Shown here one piece after another: positions 23,569 to 33,295 of a stretch of 64,000 nucleotides of DNA. The position numbers and the translations under genes were made by a program. Source of the stretch: JABGQS01 sp963666505 (GTDB lineage: Bacteria; Bacillota; Clostridia; Christensenellales; SZUA-584); contig CAXXXL010000003.1 of NCBI GenBank assembly GCA_963666505.2, positions 744,001 to 808,000 on the forward strand. Reading direction: 5' to 3'. The stretch's first letter is position 1. Every line of letters begins with the position of its first letter. The notes under the pieces are model-generated. The model made no database searches. It was given only the letters and a program-made list of their open reading frames with translations, and was not told where the DNA came from.

Positions 23569-24697
23569 GGGACACGCCATTCTATCAGCATCCTCATCTG
23601 ACCGCTGGATCCATTGCCCGCCGTCTGTCCGGCTAAGTGAAAGCTATGCGGACAAAGGCAGCGACTATGCTGCCGAAGGTACAGATGCCCACGAACTCTG
23701 TGAGTATAAGCTGCGCAAAACGCTGGGCATAAAGGCCGAGGACCCAACCGAAAACCTCACATGGTTCAACGAAGAAATGGACGACTGCGCCACCGGATAT
23801 ACCACCTATGTGCTCGAACAAGTGGAAGCCGCAAAGCATACTTGCGCTGACCCCGTGGTTCTGATCGAGCAACGCGTGGACTTTTCCCGCTGGGTGGAAT
23901 CAGGCTTTGGTACCGCCGACTGTATCATTATCGCTGACGGCACGCTGAAAGTCATCGACTATAAGCACGGGCGCAGAATTATGGTCGACGCTAACGAAAA
24001 CCCGCAGATGATGTGCTACGCCCTCGGTGCCTTGGAGCTCTTCGATGACATCTACGACGTCGACACCGTGGAAATGATCATCTATCAACCGCGAAGGGAC
24101 AATGTCAGCGTCTACAGCATATCCAAAGACTACCTGTACTGTTGGGCCGATGAGGTCTTGAAACCCTCAGCAGATCTAGCCTTTGCCGGAAACGGGAACT
24201 TCCTATGCGGCGAATGGTGCGGGTTCTGTAAAGCCAAGTACGACTGCCGTGCCAGAGCCGAAGCCAATATGGAACTGGCTCGATATGACTTCAAACTGCC
24301 TCCGCTCTTGGAGGACGATGAAGTAGAAAGTATCCTCGCTCGCGTGGACGATCTTGTGGCATGGGCTTCCGACATCAAGGAATATGCCCTTAGGCAGGCT
24401 ATCAGTGGCAAGGAATGGTCCTCCTTTAAGCTGGTCGAAGGTCGCTCCAATCGCAGATATACCAATGAAACAGCGGTTGCCGAGGCTGTCAATACTGCCG
24501 GTTTTGACCCGTATGAACGTAAGGTTATCGGTGTCACCGCCATGCAGAAGCTGCTCGGTAAATCCCGCTTTGACGAACTCCTCGCGGCCTACATAGAAAA
24601 GCCGCAAGGCAAACCAACGCTCGTACCGGATAGCGATAAGCGTCCGGCAATGAACACAGCCAAAAATGATTTTATGGAGGAAAACAATAATGAATAA
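23558..24697 (+). CDS. DUF2800 family phage protein, PD-(D/E)XK nuclease-like
   Basis: 379 residues. It starts with HAILSASSSDRWIHCPPSVR, the DUF2800 signature, and includes GTDAHELCEYKL, FGTADCIII and VIDYKHG, which carry the His, Asp and D-x-K positions of a Cas4/RecB-type nuclease fold. Cysteines at CGEWCGFCKAKYDC resemble an iron-sulphur cluster site as in Cas4 and AddB. It probably acts as an exonuclease in phage recombination or replication together with the DUF2815 ssDNA-binding protein, whose gene overlaps its end. Confidence 0.8.
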   Translation: MPPKGHAILSASSSDRWIHCPPSVRLSESYADKGSDYAAEGTDAHELCEYKLRKTLGIKAEDPTENLTWFNEEMDDCATGYTTYVLEQVEAAKHTCADPVVLIEQRVDFSRWVESGFGTADCIIIADGTLKVIDYKHGRRIMVDANENPQMMCYALGALELFDDIYDVDTVEMIIYQPRRDNVSVYSISKDYLYCWADEVLKPSADLAFAGNGNFLCGEWCGFCKAKYDCRARAEANMELARYDFKLPPLLEDDEVESILARVDDLVAWASDIKEYALRQAISGKEWSSFKLVEGRSNRRYTNETAVAEAVNTAGFDPYERKVIGVTAMQKLLGKSRFDELLAAYIEKPQGKPTLVPDSDKRPAMNTAKNDFMEENNNE

Positions 24698-25265
24698 AAA
24701 CACAAACAAAGTCAACAACCCTATGAAGGTTATCACCGGTCCCGGCACACGCTGGAGCTATGCAAACGTCTGGGAAGCTAAATCAATCAATGGCGGCAAT
24801 CCGAAGTTCTCGGTCAGCCTCATCATCCCCAAGTCCGATACCAAGTCCGTCGCTAAGGTGAAGGCCGCTATTGAAGCCGCTTACCAAGAGGGCGAAGCCA
24901 AGCTGAAAGGAAATGGCAAGTCTGCGCCTCCGCTGGCAGCCATCAAAATTCCGCTCAGGGATGGTGACGTGGAAAGGCCCGATGATCCTGCTTATGCTAA
25001 CGCCTATTTCATCAACGCCAATTCCGCTGCTGCTCCTGGCATCGTGGATGTAGACCGTAATCCCGTTCTTACCCGTTCTGAGGTATACAGCGGTGTATAT
25101 GGCAGAGCGAGTATCAGCTTTTATGCCTTTAACAGCAACGGTAACAAAGGCATCGCCTGCGGCTTGAACAACCTGCAGAAGGTGCGCGACGGTGATCCAT
25201 TAGGCGGCAAGTTCAGCGCTGAGGACGATTTTGCAACTGAACTTGATGAGGATTTTCTCGCCTAA
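24690..25265 (+). CDS. DUF2815 family, probable phage ssDNA-binding protein
   Basis: 191 residues from ATG 24690, after ATGGAGG. The body is beta-rich (VITGPGTRWSYANVWEAKS, PKFSVSLIIPKSD, GRASISFYAFN) and the tail acidic (DDFATELDEDFLA). An OB-fold core with an acidic C-terminal tail is the hallmark of phage single-strand DNA-binding proteins of the T7 gp2.5 kind, and the DUF2815 family has been linked to this role. It overlaps the DUF2800 gene by eight bases and precedes the DNA polymerase. Confidence 0.78.
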   Translation: MNKNTNKVNNPMKVITGPGTRWSYANVWEAKSINGGNPKFSVSLIIPKSDTKSVAKVKAAIEAAYQEGEAKLKGNGKSAPPLAAIKIPLRDGDVERPDDPAYANAYFINANSAAAPGIVDVDRNPVLTRSEVYSGVYGRASISFYAFNSNGNKGIACGLNNLQKVRDGDPLGGKFSAEDDFATELDEDFLA

Positions 25266-25332
25266 GTATCTATCCCTTAAGGGTGGCGGAGCAATCTGCC
25301 ACCCTTCTACAGGGTTGTGAAAGGACGATAAT

Positions 25333-27285
25333 ATGAGAAACGAAATAAAGACCTTAAGTTGCGACATCGAAACGTTTTCCAGTGTCAACCTTGCCAAGTC
25401 AGGTGTTTATCGTTACGCCGAAGCACCTGATTTTGAAATTTTGCTTTTCGGTTACAGCGTAGACGGCGCTCCGGTGCAGGTCATTGACCTTGCCAGTGGT
25501 GAGAAAATTCCTAGTGAAATAATCAACGCCATAACAGACGAATCCGTAACGAAGTGGGCCTTTAACGCAAACTTTGAACGTGTCTGCCTGTCCCGTTACC
25601 TTGGCTACCCCACCGGAGAATATCTCGACCCGGCATCATGGAAATGCTCAATGGTCTGGGCTGCGACGATGGGGCTACCGCTGTCGCTGGAAGGCGTCGG
25701 CATAGTTCTTGGTCTCGACAAGCAAAAGCTGACGGAGGGCAAAGAGCTTATTCGCTATTTCTGTATGCCCTGCGTACCGACAAAGGCCAACGGTCAGCGT
25801 GTCCGCAATTATCCGTATCAGGCACCCGACAAGTGGTCGAGCTTCAAAAAATATAACCTGCGTGACGTGGAAGCGGAAATGTCCATTCAGGCTCGGCTCG
25901 CCAAGTTCCCGGTGCCGGATAGTACATGGGACGAATACCACCACGATCAGGAAATAAACGACCGTGGCGTGGAGGTGGATATGACGCTTGTGCAACAGGC
26001 CATCGGCATGGACTCTCGCTCTCGCGCAGAGCTAATCGCCGCCATGAAAAAGATAACGGAACTGGATAACCCCAATTCAGTACAGCAGATGAAGCACTGG
26101 CTCTCCGACAATGGGCTTGAGACCGACACACTCGAGAAAAAGGCTGTTGCAGAACTACTAAAAACAGCGCGGCCGAAATTACAGGACGCTCTTGCCCTTC
26201 GGCAGCAGCTTGCCAAATCATCTGTGAAGAAGTATCAGGCGATGGAAAAGGCTGTATGTTCCGATGGCCGCGCCCGTGGAATGTTCCAATTCTATGGCGC
26301 TAATAGAACCGGTCGCTGGGCCGGACGCCTTATACAGATGCAAAATCTCCCGCAAAACCATCTGGAAGATTTGGAGCAGGCCCGCTCCCTTGTGCGCTGC
26401 GGAGATTTTGCTGCCGTGGAGATGCTCTACGAGGATGTGCCAAACACGCTGTCACAGCTTATTCGCACCGCTTTCGTTCCGAGGACCGGCGCCAAGTTTA
26501 TCGTGGCTGACTTTTCGGCAATTGAAGCTCGTGTGATCGCGTGGCTTGCAGGTGAGCAGTGGCGCCAGGATGTTTTTGCCAAAGGCGGCGATATCTATTG
26601 CGCCTCTGCCAGTCATATGTTCAAGGTTCCAGTCGAGAAGCACGGAGTCAATGGCCATTTGCGGCATAAAGGGAAGATAGCGGAACTGGCGCTCGGTTAT
26701 GGCGGCTCAGTCGGTGCGCTCAAAGCAATGGGCGCGCTGGAGATGGGGCTTACAGAAGAGGAGCTTAAGCCTTTGGTCAATGCATGGCGGCAGTCAAATC
26801 CGCGCATCGTTAAGTTTTGGTGGGAGGTTGACCGCGCCGCAATGAAGGCGGTGCGGAATAAGCACACCAACGATCTGCATGGCATTACTTTTTCCAGCCG
26901 AAGCGGGATGCTGTTTATCACGCTTCCTTCCGGCAGACGGCTCGCCTATGTGAAGCCGTATATCGGAGAAAACAAGTTTGGCGGCCAGTGCATTACTTAC
27001 GAAGGTGTCGGCAGCACGAAGAAATGGGAGCGTTTGGATTCTTACGGTCCCAAGTTCGTGGAGAACATCGTGCAGGCCACAGCCCGCGACATTCTCTGTT
27101 ACGCCATGCAGACGCTCCGCTGTTGTTCCATCGTGATGCATATACACGATGAGCTCGTCATTGAAGCGGACCCACGCATGTCTCTGAAAGCGGTTTGCGA
27201 GCAGATGGGCCGAACACCGCCCTGGGCAAAGGGCCTTTTGCTACGCGCCGAAGGCTATGAAACAGATTTTTATAAGAAATCGTAA
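25333..27285 (+). CDS. Phage family A DNA polymerase with 3'-5' exonuclease
   Basis: 650 residues. Exonuclease motif I is DIETFS at residues 11-16. The polymerase domain carries motif A ADFSAIEAR (catalytic Asp393) and motif C HDELVIEA (605-612). No 5'-nuclease domain is present, as is usual for phage enzymes. It replicates the phage genome with VapE helicase-primase and the ssDNA-binding protein. AAAGG precedes ATG 25333. Convincing in all motifs. Confidence 0.93.
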   Translation: MRNEIKTLSCDIETFSSVNLAKSGVYRYAEAPDFEILLFGYSVDGAPVQVIDLASGEKIPSEIINAITDESVTKWAFNANFERVCLSRYLGYPTGEYLDPASWKCSMVWAATMGLPLSLEGVGIVLGLDKQKLTEGKELIRYFCMPCVPTKANGQRVRNYPYQAPDKWSSFKKYNLRDVEAEMSIQARLAKFPVPDSTWDEYHHDQEINDRGVEVDMTLVQQAIGMDSRSRAELIAAMKKITELDNPNSVQQMKHWLSDNGLETDTLEKKAVAELLKTARPKLQDALALRQQLAKSSVKKYQAMEKAVCSDGRARGMFQFYGANRTGRWAGRLIQMQNLPQNHLEDLEQARSLVRCGDFAAVEMLYEDVPNTLSQLIRTAFVPRTGAKFIVADFSAIEARVIAWLAGEQWRQDVFAKGGDIYCASASHMFKVPVEKHGVNGHLRHKGKIAELALGYGGSVGALKAMGALEMGLTEEELKPLVNAWRQSNPRIVKFWWEVDRAAMKAVRNKHTNDLHGITFSSRSGMLFITLPSGRRLAYVKPYIGENKFGGQCITYEGVGSTKKWERLDSYGPKFVENIVQATARDILCYAMQTLRCCSIVMHIHDELVIEADPRMSLKAVCEQMGRTPPWAKGLLLRAEGYETDFYKKS

Positions 27286-27362
27286 TTATTCGTCAAAGAT
27301 GTGCTCTCACCTCCAGTGGATAGCAGAGGTGGTTGGGAAGCACATCAGAATGGAGGTTAGAC

Positions 27363-27785
27363 ATGAGTATAGATAAGTATAACAGCGAGGGTTACTACGA
27401 CCCGACCGCTTATGAAGCATTAGCGGCTATAGAAAAAGAGGAAAAAGCTGCAAAAGCTTTCAGGCCTCTCGTATATATCTGCTCTCCCTATGCGGGAGAC
27501 GTGGAGAAAAACGTAAAGGCCGCACAGAGTTACAGCCGATTTGCCGTGGACAAGGGATATATACCAGTTACGCCACACCTGCTGTTTCCGCAGTTTCTAA
27601 ACGACGCAGATCCCGCTGAACGCTCCCTTGGGTTGTTCTTCGGCAATGCACTGATGAGCAAATGCTCTGAGGTATGGGTATTCGGCGGGTATATCTCCCC
27701 CGGCATGAATGCCGAAATCAACAGAGCCAAACGCAAGAATTACCCCATCAGATACTTTTCAGATAAATGTAAGGAGGTTTTATAA
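27363..27785 (+). CDS. DUF4406-type nucleoside deoxyribosyltransferase-like protein
   Basis: 140 residues from ATG 27363 after ATGGAGG. After a 35-residue charged head, the domain opens with VYICSPYAGDVEKNVKAA and continues with GYIPVTPHLLFPQF and VWVFGGYISPGM, matching the DUF4406/DUF7768 branch of the nucleoside 2-deoxyribosyltransferase fold. Such proteins may act on nucleotides during phage replication. The enzyme activity is unproven in this branch. The gene ends one base before the next start region. Confidence 0.75.
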   Translation: MSIDKYNSEGYYDPTAYEALAAIEKEEKAAKAFRPLVYICSPYAGDVEKNVKAAQSYSRFAVDKGYIPVTPHLLFPQFLNDADPAERSLGLFFGNALMSKCSEVWVFGGYISPGMNAEINRAKRKNYPIRYFSDKCKEVL

Positions 27786-28403
27786 ATGAAAGATTTAAAA
27801 GCAATACAGACACCATATAACGGCTATTTATTCCGTTCAAGGCTAGAAGCACGCTGGGCAGTATTCTTCGATGCTTGCGGTGTGGATTATGAATATGAGC
27901 CGGAAGGTTATGACCTTGGAAACGGGCTGAAGTATCTTCCTGACTTTTTACTGCATGGCGTTGACGGCAGAGATGGCGGCGACCTATATATTGAAGTAAA
28001 AGGGCAAATGAATGATAACGATGCGAATAAGATAAATCGTTTTGTGTCGCTTGGAATGGGAAATCCTGAACAATGCGGAAAATCAAAAACGGCGACACTG
28101 GTGGTGGGTACAATTCCAAGTGGAGATTGCATAAACGACATTACACGATACATCAGCGATAAAGCATATATTGACCTCGGAAACTGGCCGAACGAGTTTA
28201 ACTTTAAAACAATTGACGGAGACTATTTTGCAGCTCATCCGGGAATTAACCATGATGGTAGGTTTGAACTGTTTGGCGATGATTCAAGCTATCTGCAAGA
28301 TATGAACACTTTCAAAACAGAAAAGGCATATCGGATTGCTCGCTGCGCGAGATTTGAACACGGCGAAACGCCACGTTTTCGAGGAGGGTACTTAAATGCG
28401 TAA
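27786..28403 (+). CDS. Phage PD-(D/E)XK nuclease-like protein
   Basis: 205 residues; ATG 27786 after AAGGAGG. A complete PD-(D/E)XK pattern is visible: Glu21 (SRLEARW), Asp53 (YLPDFLL) and Glu70-x-Lys72 (LYIEVKG). The N-terminal TPYNGYLFRSRLEARWAVFF is the typical opening of a family of phage restriction-endonuclease-like proteins. Role in the phage is unknown; DNA processing during replication or attack on host DNA are both possible. It lies inside the replication operon and overlaps the VapE gene by eight bases. Confidence 0.78.
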   Translation: MKDLKAIQTPYNGYLFRSRLEARWAVFFDACGVDYEYEPEGYDLGNGLKYLPDFLLHGVDGRDGGDLYIEVKGQMNDNDANKINRFVSLGMGNPEQCGKSKTATLVVGTIPSGDCINDITRYISDKAYIDLGNWPNEFNFKTIDGDYFAAHPGINHDGRFELFGDDSSYLQDMNTFKTEKAYRIARCARFEHGETPRFRGGYLNA

Positions 28404-30738
28404 TCTATCTATAGCTTATGGCGGGAATCGTCATGCTAAAACATGGATAAATAAAACTATAACCTTCCAGGATCTCAAAGACCGCTTAAAGGTCACGATC
28501 AGAACTCCTGAGTCGAGAGAGGAATATGTTCATTTTTCAAAGGCGCAGAAGGATACGGCAAAAGACCATGGCGGGTTTGTGGCCGGTGTGCTGAAAGACG
28601 GCAGACGAAAAATCGACAAAGTGGAGTCGCGGTCTATGATTGCCCTTGACGGAGACAGAATTAATGCGGAGTTTCTGGAAAGTTATGAAACTACAGCACC
28701 TTATACATCCGTCCTTTATTCAACACATAGTTATACGCCGGACAATCCGCGAGTTCGTGTTGTTTTTCCGCTGACAAGGAATGTGACGCCAGAAGAATTT
28801 GTAGCGGTATCAAGATATCTAGCCGAAATGCTCGGCATTGATTATTTCGACGAATGCTCCTATCAGCCAAATCAGCTAATGTACTGGCCGAGTACAGCAT
28901 CCAACGGTGAGTTTATTTACAAGGAAACTGACAATGGATGGCTCAACCCCGACGATATTCTAGATGCTCATGCCGAGTGGAAAGATCCGACAATGCTTCC
29001 TACCTCGTCAAGAGAGAGTAAGGCAAACTCAGTTCATTTTCAAAAGGTAAAGAACCCTCTTGAAAAAGAAGGCGTAATAGGACTTTTTAACAGAGCGTAT
29101 TTCCCTATCGATCTTGCCTTGGACGAGTTTTTGCCAGATGTATATGAATCCACGGTCAGCGAGGACAGATATCTTTTTATCGAGTCAAGCAGCATGGCAG
29201 GAGTTGAAATCAAGGATGGCGGTAAGTTTGTTTACAGCCACCATGCAAAAGACCCTGCATATCTGAGACTATGCAATGCCTTTGATATTGTCCGTATCCA
29301 TAAATTTCAGGACGAGGACGAGAAAAAATCCTATAGACAGATGTGCGAGTTCGCAATGGGGTTGGACAGGGTGAAGCTGTTCGATATTGAGGAAAAGCGA
29401 AAACAAGCAGACAAGGATTTTCAGGACAATGCAGACTGGCGCACCCTTCTCAAGTATCAATCCAGAAGCAAGGTTCTGGAAAACAGTGTATGGAATGAAA
29501 TGCTAATTCTCAACAATGATCCCGATTTCGCAAACTTCGCCTTTAACGAACTTGCAAACCGTGTTCAGGTTACGGGTGCTACTCCATGGGAACGCCCGGT
29601 CGACAATGCGTTTTGGCGCGATGCGGACACGGCGCAGATCAAGGCCTTAATGGATGTCCGCTATGTTTCATTCTCCAGCCGTAACCACGACGTCAGTTTT
29701 ACTAAGGCAGCTGATGACAGGCGATTCCACCCCATCCGCGACTATATGGACGCGCTGCCGGAATGGGACAAAATACCCCGTATCGAAACTCTCCTTATTC
29801 GCAGCCTACAGGCTGATGATACGCCCTATGTGCGCACGGTCACCAGAAAGACCTTCGCTGCAGCGGTTGCTCGTGTCTATCACCCCGGCGTCAAGTATGA
29901 CAGTATACTCGTCATTGACGGTGCGCAAGGTATTGGCAAAAGCACTTTGTTTAAAGATCTCGTAGGTGATGAGTATTATTCGGACACTCTTTCCCTCACT
30001 GATATGAATGACAAATCCGGCGCCGAAAAACTGCAGGGCTTCTGGATAATTGAGATCGGCGAGCTTGCCGGAATGAAAAAAGCAGATATCGAGAAGGTCA
30101 AAGCATTTATCTCAACCGCCGACGACAAGTACCGTCCGAGCTATGGAAAAACCGTGGAGAGCCATCCGAGGCAGTGCATTATCATCGCTTCAGTCAACGG
30201 TGAGCGCGGTTACCTGCGCGACATCACTGGCAATCGCCGCTTCTGGATAGTGAAGGTACATCAGGAGGAACAGAAGAAAAGCTGGAATTTTTCAAAAGAG
30301 GAACGCGACCAGATTTGGGCGGAGGCAAAGGCAATTTACGAAGGCGGCGAAAAATTGTATCTCGAGTCTGACACGATAAAAGAGGCCGAAAAAATGCAGC
30401 AATCGGCTATGGAGATTGATGAGCGTCAAGGCATGGTTGAGGAATACCTCGAAACGCTTCTGCCTGACGGCTGGGAGGATATGGACATTTATACTCGCCG
30501 CAGCTACGTAGCTGATAAGAGCGACCCGACGCGTCCGAATGGATCGAATGTCAGAACCGAGGTTTCCAACGCGGAAATATGGTGCGAGTGCTTTGGGCGA
30601 AATTTTTCGGAAATAAAGCCTGCTGACAGTTATGCGCTAGCGGCTTTAATGACACAGGTTGACGGTTGGGAGCGTACCACTGAACGTTGTCGGCAGCCGA
30701 CGTATGGCCGCCAAAGGCTCTACAGACGCAAAGGTTAA
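28396..30738 (+). CDS. Virulence-associated E family primase-helicase
   Basis: 780 residues. An N-terminal primase-polymerase-like region (SRSMIALDGDRIN, TAPYTSVLYSTHSY, RVRVVFPLTR) carries the archaeo-eukaryotic primase pattern of catalytic Asp and His. The C-terminal half is the VapE superfamily 3-type helicase: Walker A DGAQGIGKSTLF (about 508-519), GEL after WIIEIGELAG, and GNRRFWIV. It should unwind and prime the phage origin. The gene overlaps the nuclease gene before it. Confidence 0.9.
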   Translation: MRNLSIAYGGNRHAKTWINKTITFQDLKDRLKVTIRTPESREEYVHFSKAQKDTAKDHGGFVAGVLKDGRRKIDKVESRSMIALDGDRINAEFLESYETTAPYTSVLYSTHSYTPDNPRVRVVFPLTRNVTPEEFVAVSRYLAEMLGIDYFDECSYQPNQLMYWPSTASNGEFIYKETDNGWLNPDDILDAHAEWKDPTMLPTSSRESKANSVHFQKVKNPLEKEGVIGLFNRAYFPIDLALDEFLPDVYESTVSEDRYLFIESSSMAGVEIKDGGKFVYSHHAKDPAYLRLCNAFDIVRIHKFQDEDEKKSYRQMCEFAMGLDRVKLFDIEEKRKQADKDFQDNADWRTLLKYQSRSKVLENSVWNEMLILNNDPDFANFAFNELANRVQVTGATPWERPVDNAFWRDADTAQIKALMDVRYVSFSSRNHDVSFTKAADDRRFHPIRDYMDALPEWDKIPRIETLLIRSLQADDTPYVRTVTRKTFAAAVARVYHPGVKYDSILVIDGAQGIGKSTLFKDLVGDEYYSDTLSLTDMNDKSGAEKLQGFWIIEIGELAGMKKADIEKVKAFISTADDKYRPSYGKTVESHPRQCIIIASVNGERGYLRDITGNRRFWIVKVHQEEQKKSWNFSKEERDQIWAEAKAIYEGGEKLYLESDTIKEAEKMQQSAMEIDERQGMVEEYLETLLPDGWEDMDIYTRRSYVADKSDPTRPNGSNVRTEVSNAEIWCECFGRNFSEIKPADSYALAALMTQVDGWERTTERCRQPTYGRQRLYRRKG

Positions 30739-30890
30739 GGGACAAGACTATGGGACGGGACAACCTTTTCTATTATATTCAAAACGATTTATACAAGGTA
30801 AAAAACATCCACCTGTGCCCACACACGCGCGTAAGTAATATAGGAAAAAGTTGTCCCTACTTGTCCCCCTGTCCCAAATGGAGAGAAAAA

Positions 30891-31172
30891 ATGAGAGAAA
30901 AAGCAATCGAGAAAAAACTGGTTAAAGCAGTCAATGCTACCGGCGGAATCGCGCCAAAGTTTGTATCACCAGGCCTTGATGGTATGCCCGACCGCATCGT
31001 CTTACTGCCGGGTGGTTATATGGCCTTTGCGGAAGTAAAAGCACCCGGTGAGAAGCCGCGCCCATTACAGCTGGCAAGGCATAAGTTATTACGCAGGCTC
31101 GGCTTCCAGGTTTACGTTCTGGACGACGAGCAGCAAATTGGAGGAATCCTTGATGGAATACGTACCCCATGA
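30891..31172 (+). CDS. VRR-NUC domain nuclease (93 aa)
   Basis: ATG 30891 follows GGAGAG; the frame is open further upstream but without a start site. The whole protein is a minimal VRR-NUC domain: Asp34 (GMPDRIVLLPGG), Glu48-x-Lys50 (AEVKAPGE) and Gln60. Stand-alone VRR-NUC proteins are frequent in phages next to SNF2 helicases and are thought to be structure-specific nucleases. It overlaps the helicase gene by 20 bases. Confidence 0.88.
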   Translation: MREKAIEKKLVKAVNATGGIAPKFVSPGLDGMPDRIVLLPGGYMAFAEVKAPGEKPRPLQLARHKLLRRLGFQVYVLDDEQQIGGILDGIRTP

Positions 31173-32517
31173 CTATCAGAGCTTTTCGACACATTTCATA
31201 AAGGAACATCCCGTATCCGCTATTCTTCTGGCCATGGGACTTGGCAAGAGCGTCATTTCACTGACTGCGCTTAACGATCTGTTGTTTGATAGCTTTGAGT
31301 CACATCGCATTTTGGTGATTGCTCCCCTTAGAGTCGCTAGAGATACATGGCCCGCTGAAGTTGATAAGTGGGATCACCTACAGAACCTCATTTGCTCCGT
31401 AGCTGTTGGTACCGAAGCGGAACGCAAAGCGGCACTCATGAAGTCCGCCGACATCTACATCATCAACCGCGAGAATGTACAATGGCTCATTGATGACAGC
31501 AAGCTGCCGTGGGACTACGACACCGTAGTGATTGACGAGCTTTCGTCCTTCAAAAACCACCAAGCAAAACGTTTCAGAGCACTGATTAAGGTTCGGCCCA
31601 CAGTCAAGAGGATGATTGGGCTCACGGGTACTCCGTCCTCCAACGGCCTCATGGATTTATGGGCAGAGTTTCGGCTTCTGGACATGGGTGCTCGACTTGG
31701 AAGGTTTATAAGCCATTACCGGCAGGACTACTTCATGCCGGACAAGCGTAATGGCCAGGTCGTATTCAGCTACAAACCACTGCCCGGCGCGGAGCAACGG
31801 ATATATAGCAAAATCTCTGACATCACCATTTCGATGAAGTCTACCGACCATCTAAAGATGCCGGAGCTGATCAGCAGCGAGTATACTGTTCGCCTTTCTG
31901 AGGATGAGCGTAAATGTTACGATGAGCTGAAGAAAGACATGATACTGGAACTGCCGGACGGCGATATAACTGTTGCCAATGCTGCGTCTCTCTCTGGCAA
32001 GCTGTGCCAGATGGCCAACGGTGCAATTTATACGGATGATGGTGGAACATTCACCGTACACGACAGAAAGCTGGATGCCCTGGAGGACTTGATCGAAGCC
32101 GCCAATGGAAAACCGCTCCTTGTGGCTTACTGGTTCAAGCATGACCTTTCGCGTATAACCGAAAGGCTGCAAAAGCTCCATATACCATTCTCCAAACTGG
32201 ATACCGCCGACAGCATCCGCAGGTGGAACGACGGCAAGCTGCCTGTAGCGCTGATTCATCCCGCTTCTGCCGGGCACGGACTTAATCTCCAAAGCGGCGG
32301 TTCCTGTCTCGTCTGGTTCGGGCTGACCTGGTCACTGGAATTATACCAGCAGACCAACGCCCGTCTTTGGCGACAGGGCCAGATCTCCGAAACGGTTGTG
32401 GTGCAGCACATCGTTACAAAGGGCACCATCGACGAGCGGATATTAAAGGCGCTGTCAAAAAAGGACAGCACCCAAGCCGCATTGATTGACGCCGTTAAAG
32501 CGGACCTGCAAATCTGA
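31153..32517 (+). CDS. Phage SNF2-type DEAD-like helicase
   Basis: 454 residues from ATG 31153. Motif I LAMGLGKS (about 24-31), motif II VIDELSSFKNH (DEx-type), motif III LTGTPSSN, and C-terminal motifs SAGHGLNLQSGG and NARLWRQGQ show a complete superfamily 2 Snf2 motor. It has no DNA-binding or nuclease extension. It is expected to act in phage replication or recombination with the overlapping VRR-NUC protein, replacing a fused helicase-nuclease. Confidence 0.9.
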   Translation: MEYVPHDYQSFSTHFIKEHPVSAILLAMGLGKSVISLTALNDLLFDSFESHRILVIAPLRVARDTWPAEVDKWDHLQNLICSVAVGTEAERKAALMKSADIYIINRENVQWLIDDSKLPWDYDTVVIDELSSFKNHQAKRFRALIKVRPTVKRMIGLTGTPSSNGLMDLWAEFRLLDMGARLGRFISHYRQDYFMPDKRNGQVVFSYKPLPGAEQRIYSKISDITISMKSTDHLKMPELISSEYTVRLSEDERKCYDELKKDMILELPDGDITVANAASLSGKLCQMANGAIYTDDGGTFTVHDRKLDALEDLIEAANGKPLLVAYWFKHDLSRITERLQKLHIPFSKLDTADSIRRWNDGKLPVALIHPASAGHGLNLQSGGSCLVWFGLTWSLELYQQTNARLWRQGQISETVVVQHIVTKGTIDERILKALSKKDSTQAALIDAVKADLQI

Positions 32518-32564
32518 GACAAAATACGACAATCCGAGTGAAATCTTTTATTCGGAGGTACAGT

Positions 32565-32786
32565 ATGAACACACTTCATGAGAACTTGGCAAGCGCAATC
32601 ATCCTGCAGGGAGTAAAGGACTACCGAAAAGTGCTGTCCAGATACTACCTGCACCCTGAGAAGGATAGCTATCGGCAGGAAAAAGATAACCTTGAAGGCT
32701 TCTTCCGTTCCGGCTGGTTCGCAATGCTAACCAGTATCGACCCGGAAATGCTTATCAGCAGGCTGAACAAGGAGGCGATGGTATGA
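32565..32786 (+). CDS. Small phage protein (73 aa), unknown
   Basis: ATG 32565 follows CGGAGG. The protein is short and helical, with FFRSGWFAMLTSIDPEMLIS near its end, a pattern seen in small proteins located directly before DUF1492 genes in clostridial phages. It overlaps the DUF1492 gene by four bases (ATGA). No known function. Confidence 0.7.
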   Translation: MNTLHENLASAIILQGVKDYRKVLSRYYLHPEKDSYRQEKDNLEGFFRSGWFAMLTSIDPEMLISRLNKEAMV

Positions 32787-33199
32787 CATCAAAAGAATAT
32801 CTTAGGCAGGCTTATCGACTTGACCAGCGCATCAATTCCAAGCTGGAGCAAATACAATCGCTGAATGAACTGGCTACCAAATGCACCTCTACCCTCACAG
32901 GTATGCCTAGAAATCTGAGCCGCTCCACATCCACGATGGCAGATGCTGTTGCAAAAATAATTAGACTTCAAGATGAGATCAACCGTGACATCGACCACCT
33001 CGTTGACTTAAAGCGCGATATGGTCAGTGCCATCAAAGCCGTGGACAACACGGAGTATCAGACGCTTCTGGAATTGCGGTACCTCTGCTTTAAGACTTGG
33101 GAGCAGATTGCCGTGGCTATGGGCTACAACGTGCGTCATGTGTACCGGCTCCATGTTGAAGCAGTAGAAAATATCGTTGTACTGCAAACACAGCAGTAA
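32783..33199 (+). CDS. DUF1492 / ArpU-like phage late transcription regulator
   Basis: 138 residues. The N-terminal coiled-coil (QRINSKLEQIQSLNELATK; IIRLQDEINRDIDHLVDLK) is followed by a sigma region 4-like helix-turn-helix (LLELRYLCFKTWEQIAVAM, then NVRHVYRLHVEAV). ArpU-type proteins control late gene expression in Gram-positive phages. Position at the end of the replication module and before the packaging genes fits that role. Overlaps the preceding gene by four bases. Confidence 0.8.
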   Translation: MTSKEYLRQAYRLDQRINSKLEQIQSLNELATKCTSTLTGMPRNLSRSTSTMADAVAKIIRLQDEINRDIDHLVDLKRDMVSAIKAVDNTEYQTLLELRYLCFKTWEQIAVAMGYNVRHVYRLHVEAVENIVVLQTQQ

Positions 33200-33250
33200 A
33201 TGTAACTGTTTGTCATGCCACCCGCTATGGCATGGTATATTCAGCAAAAA

Positions 33251-33295
33251 AGAATCGCAGACGCAGCTAGAAAATATTTGGAGGTTTTGTTATGA
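33251..33295 (+). pseudogene. Scar: last codons of a deleted AbiEi-type antitoxin gene
   Basis: In frame, the bases read RIADAARKYLEVLL followed by TGA at 33293-33295. This is the typical C-terminal helix of AbiEi-like antitoxins (ending YLEVL), and its stop overlaps the ATG of an AbiEii-like start by the usual ATGA. The rest of the gene is missing. Assignment rests on a short sequence plus the arrangement. Confidence 0.45.
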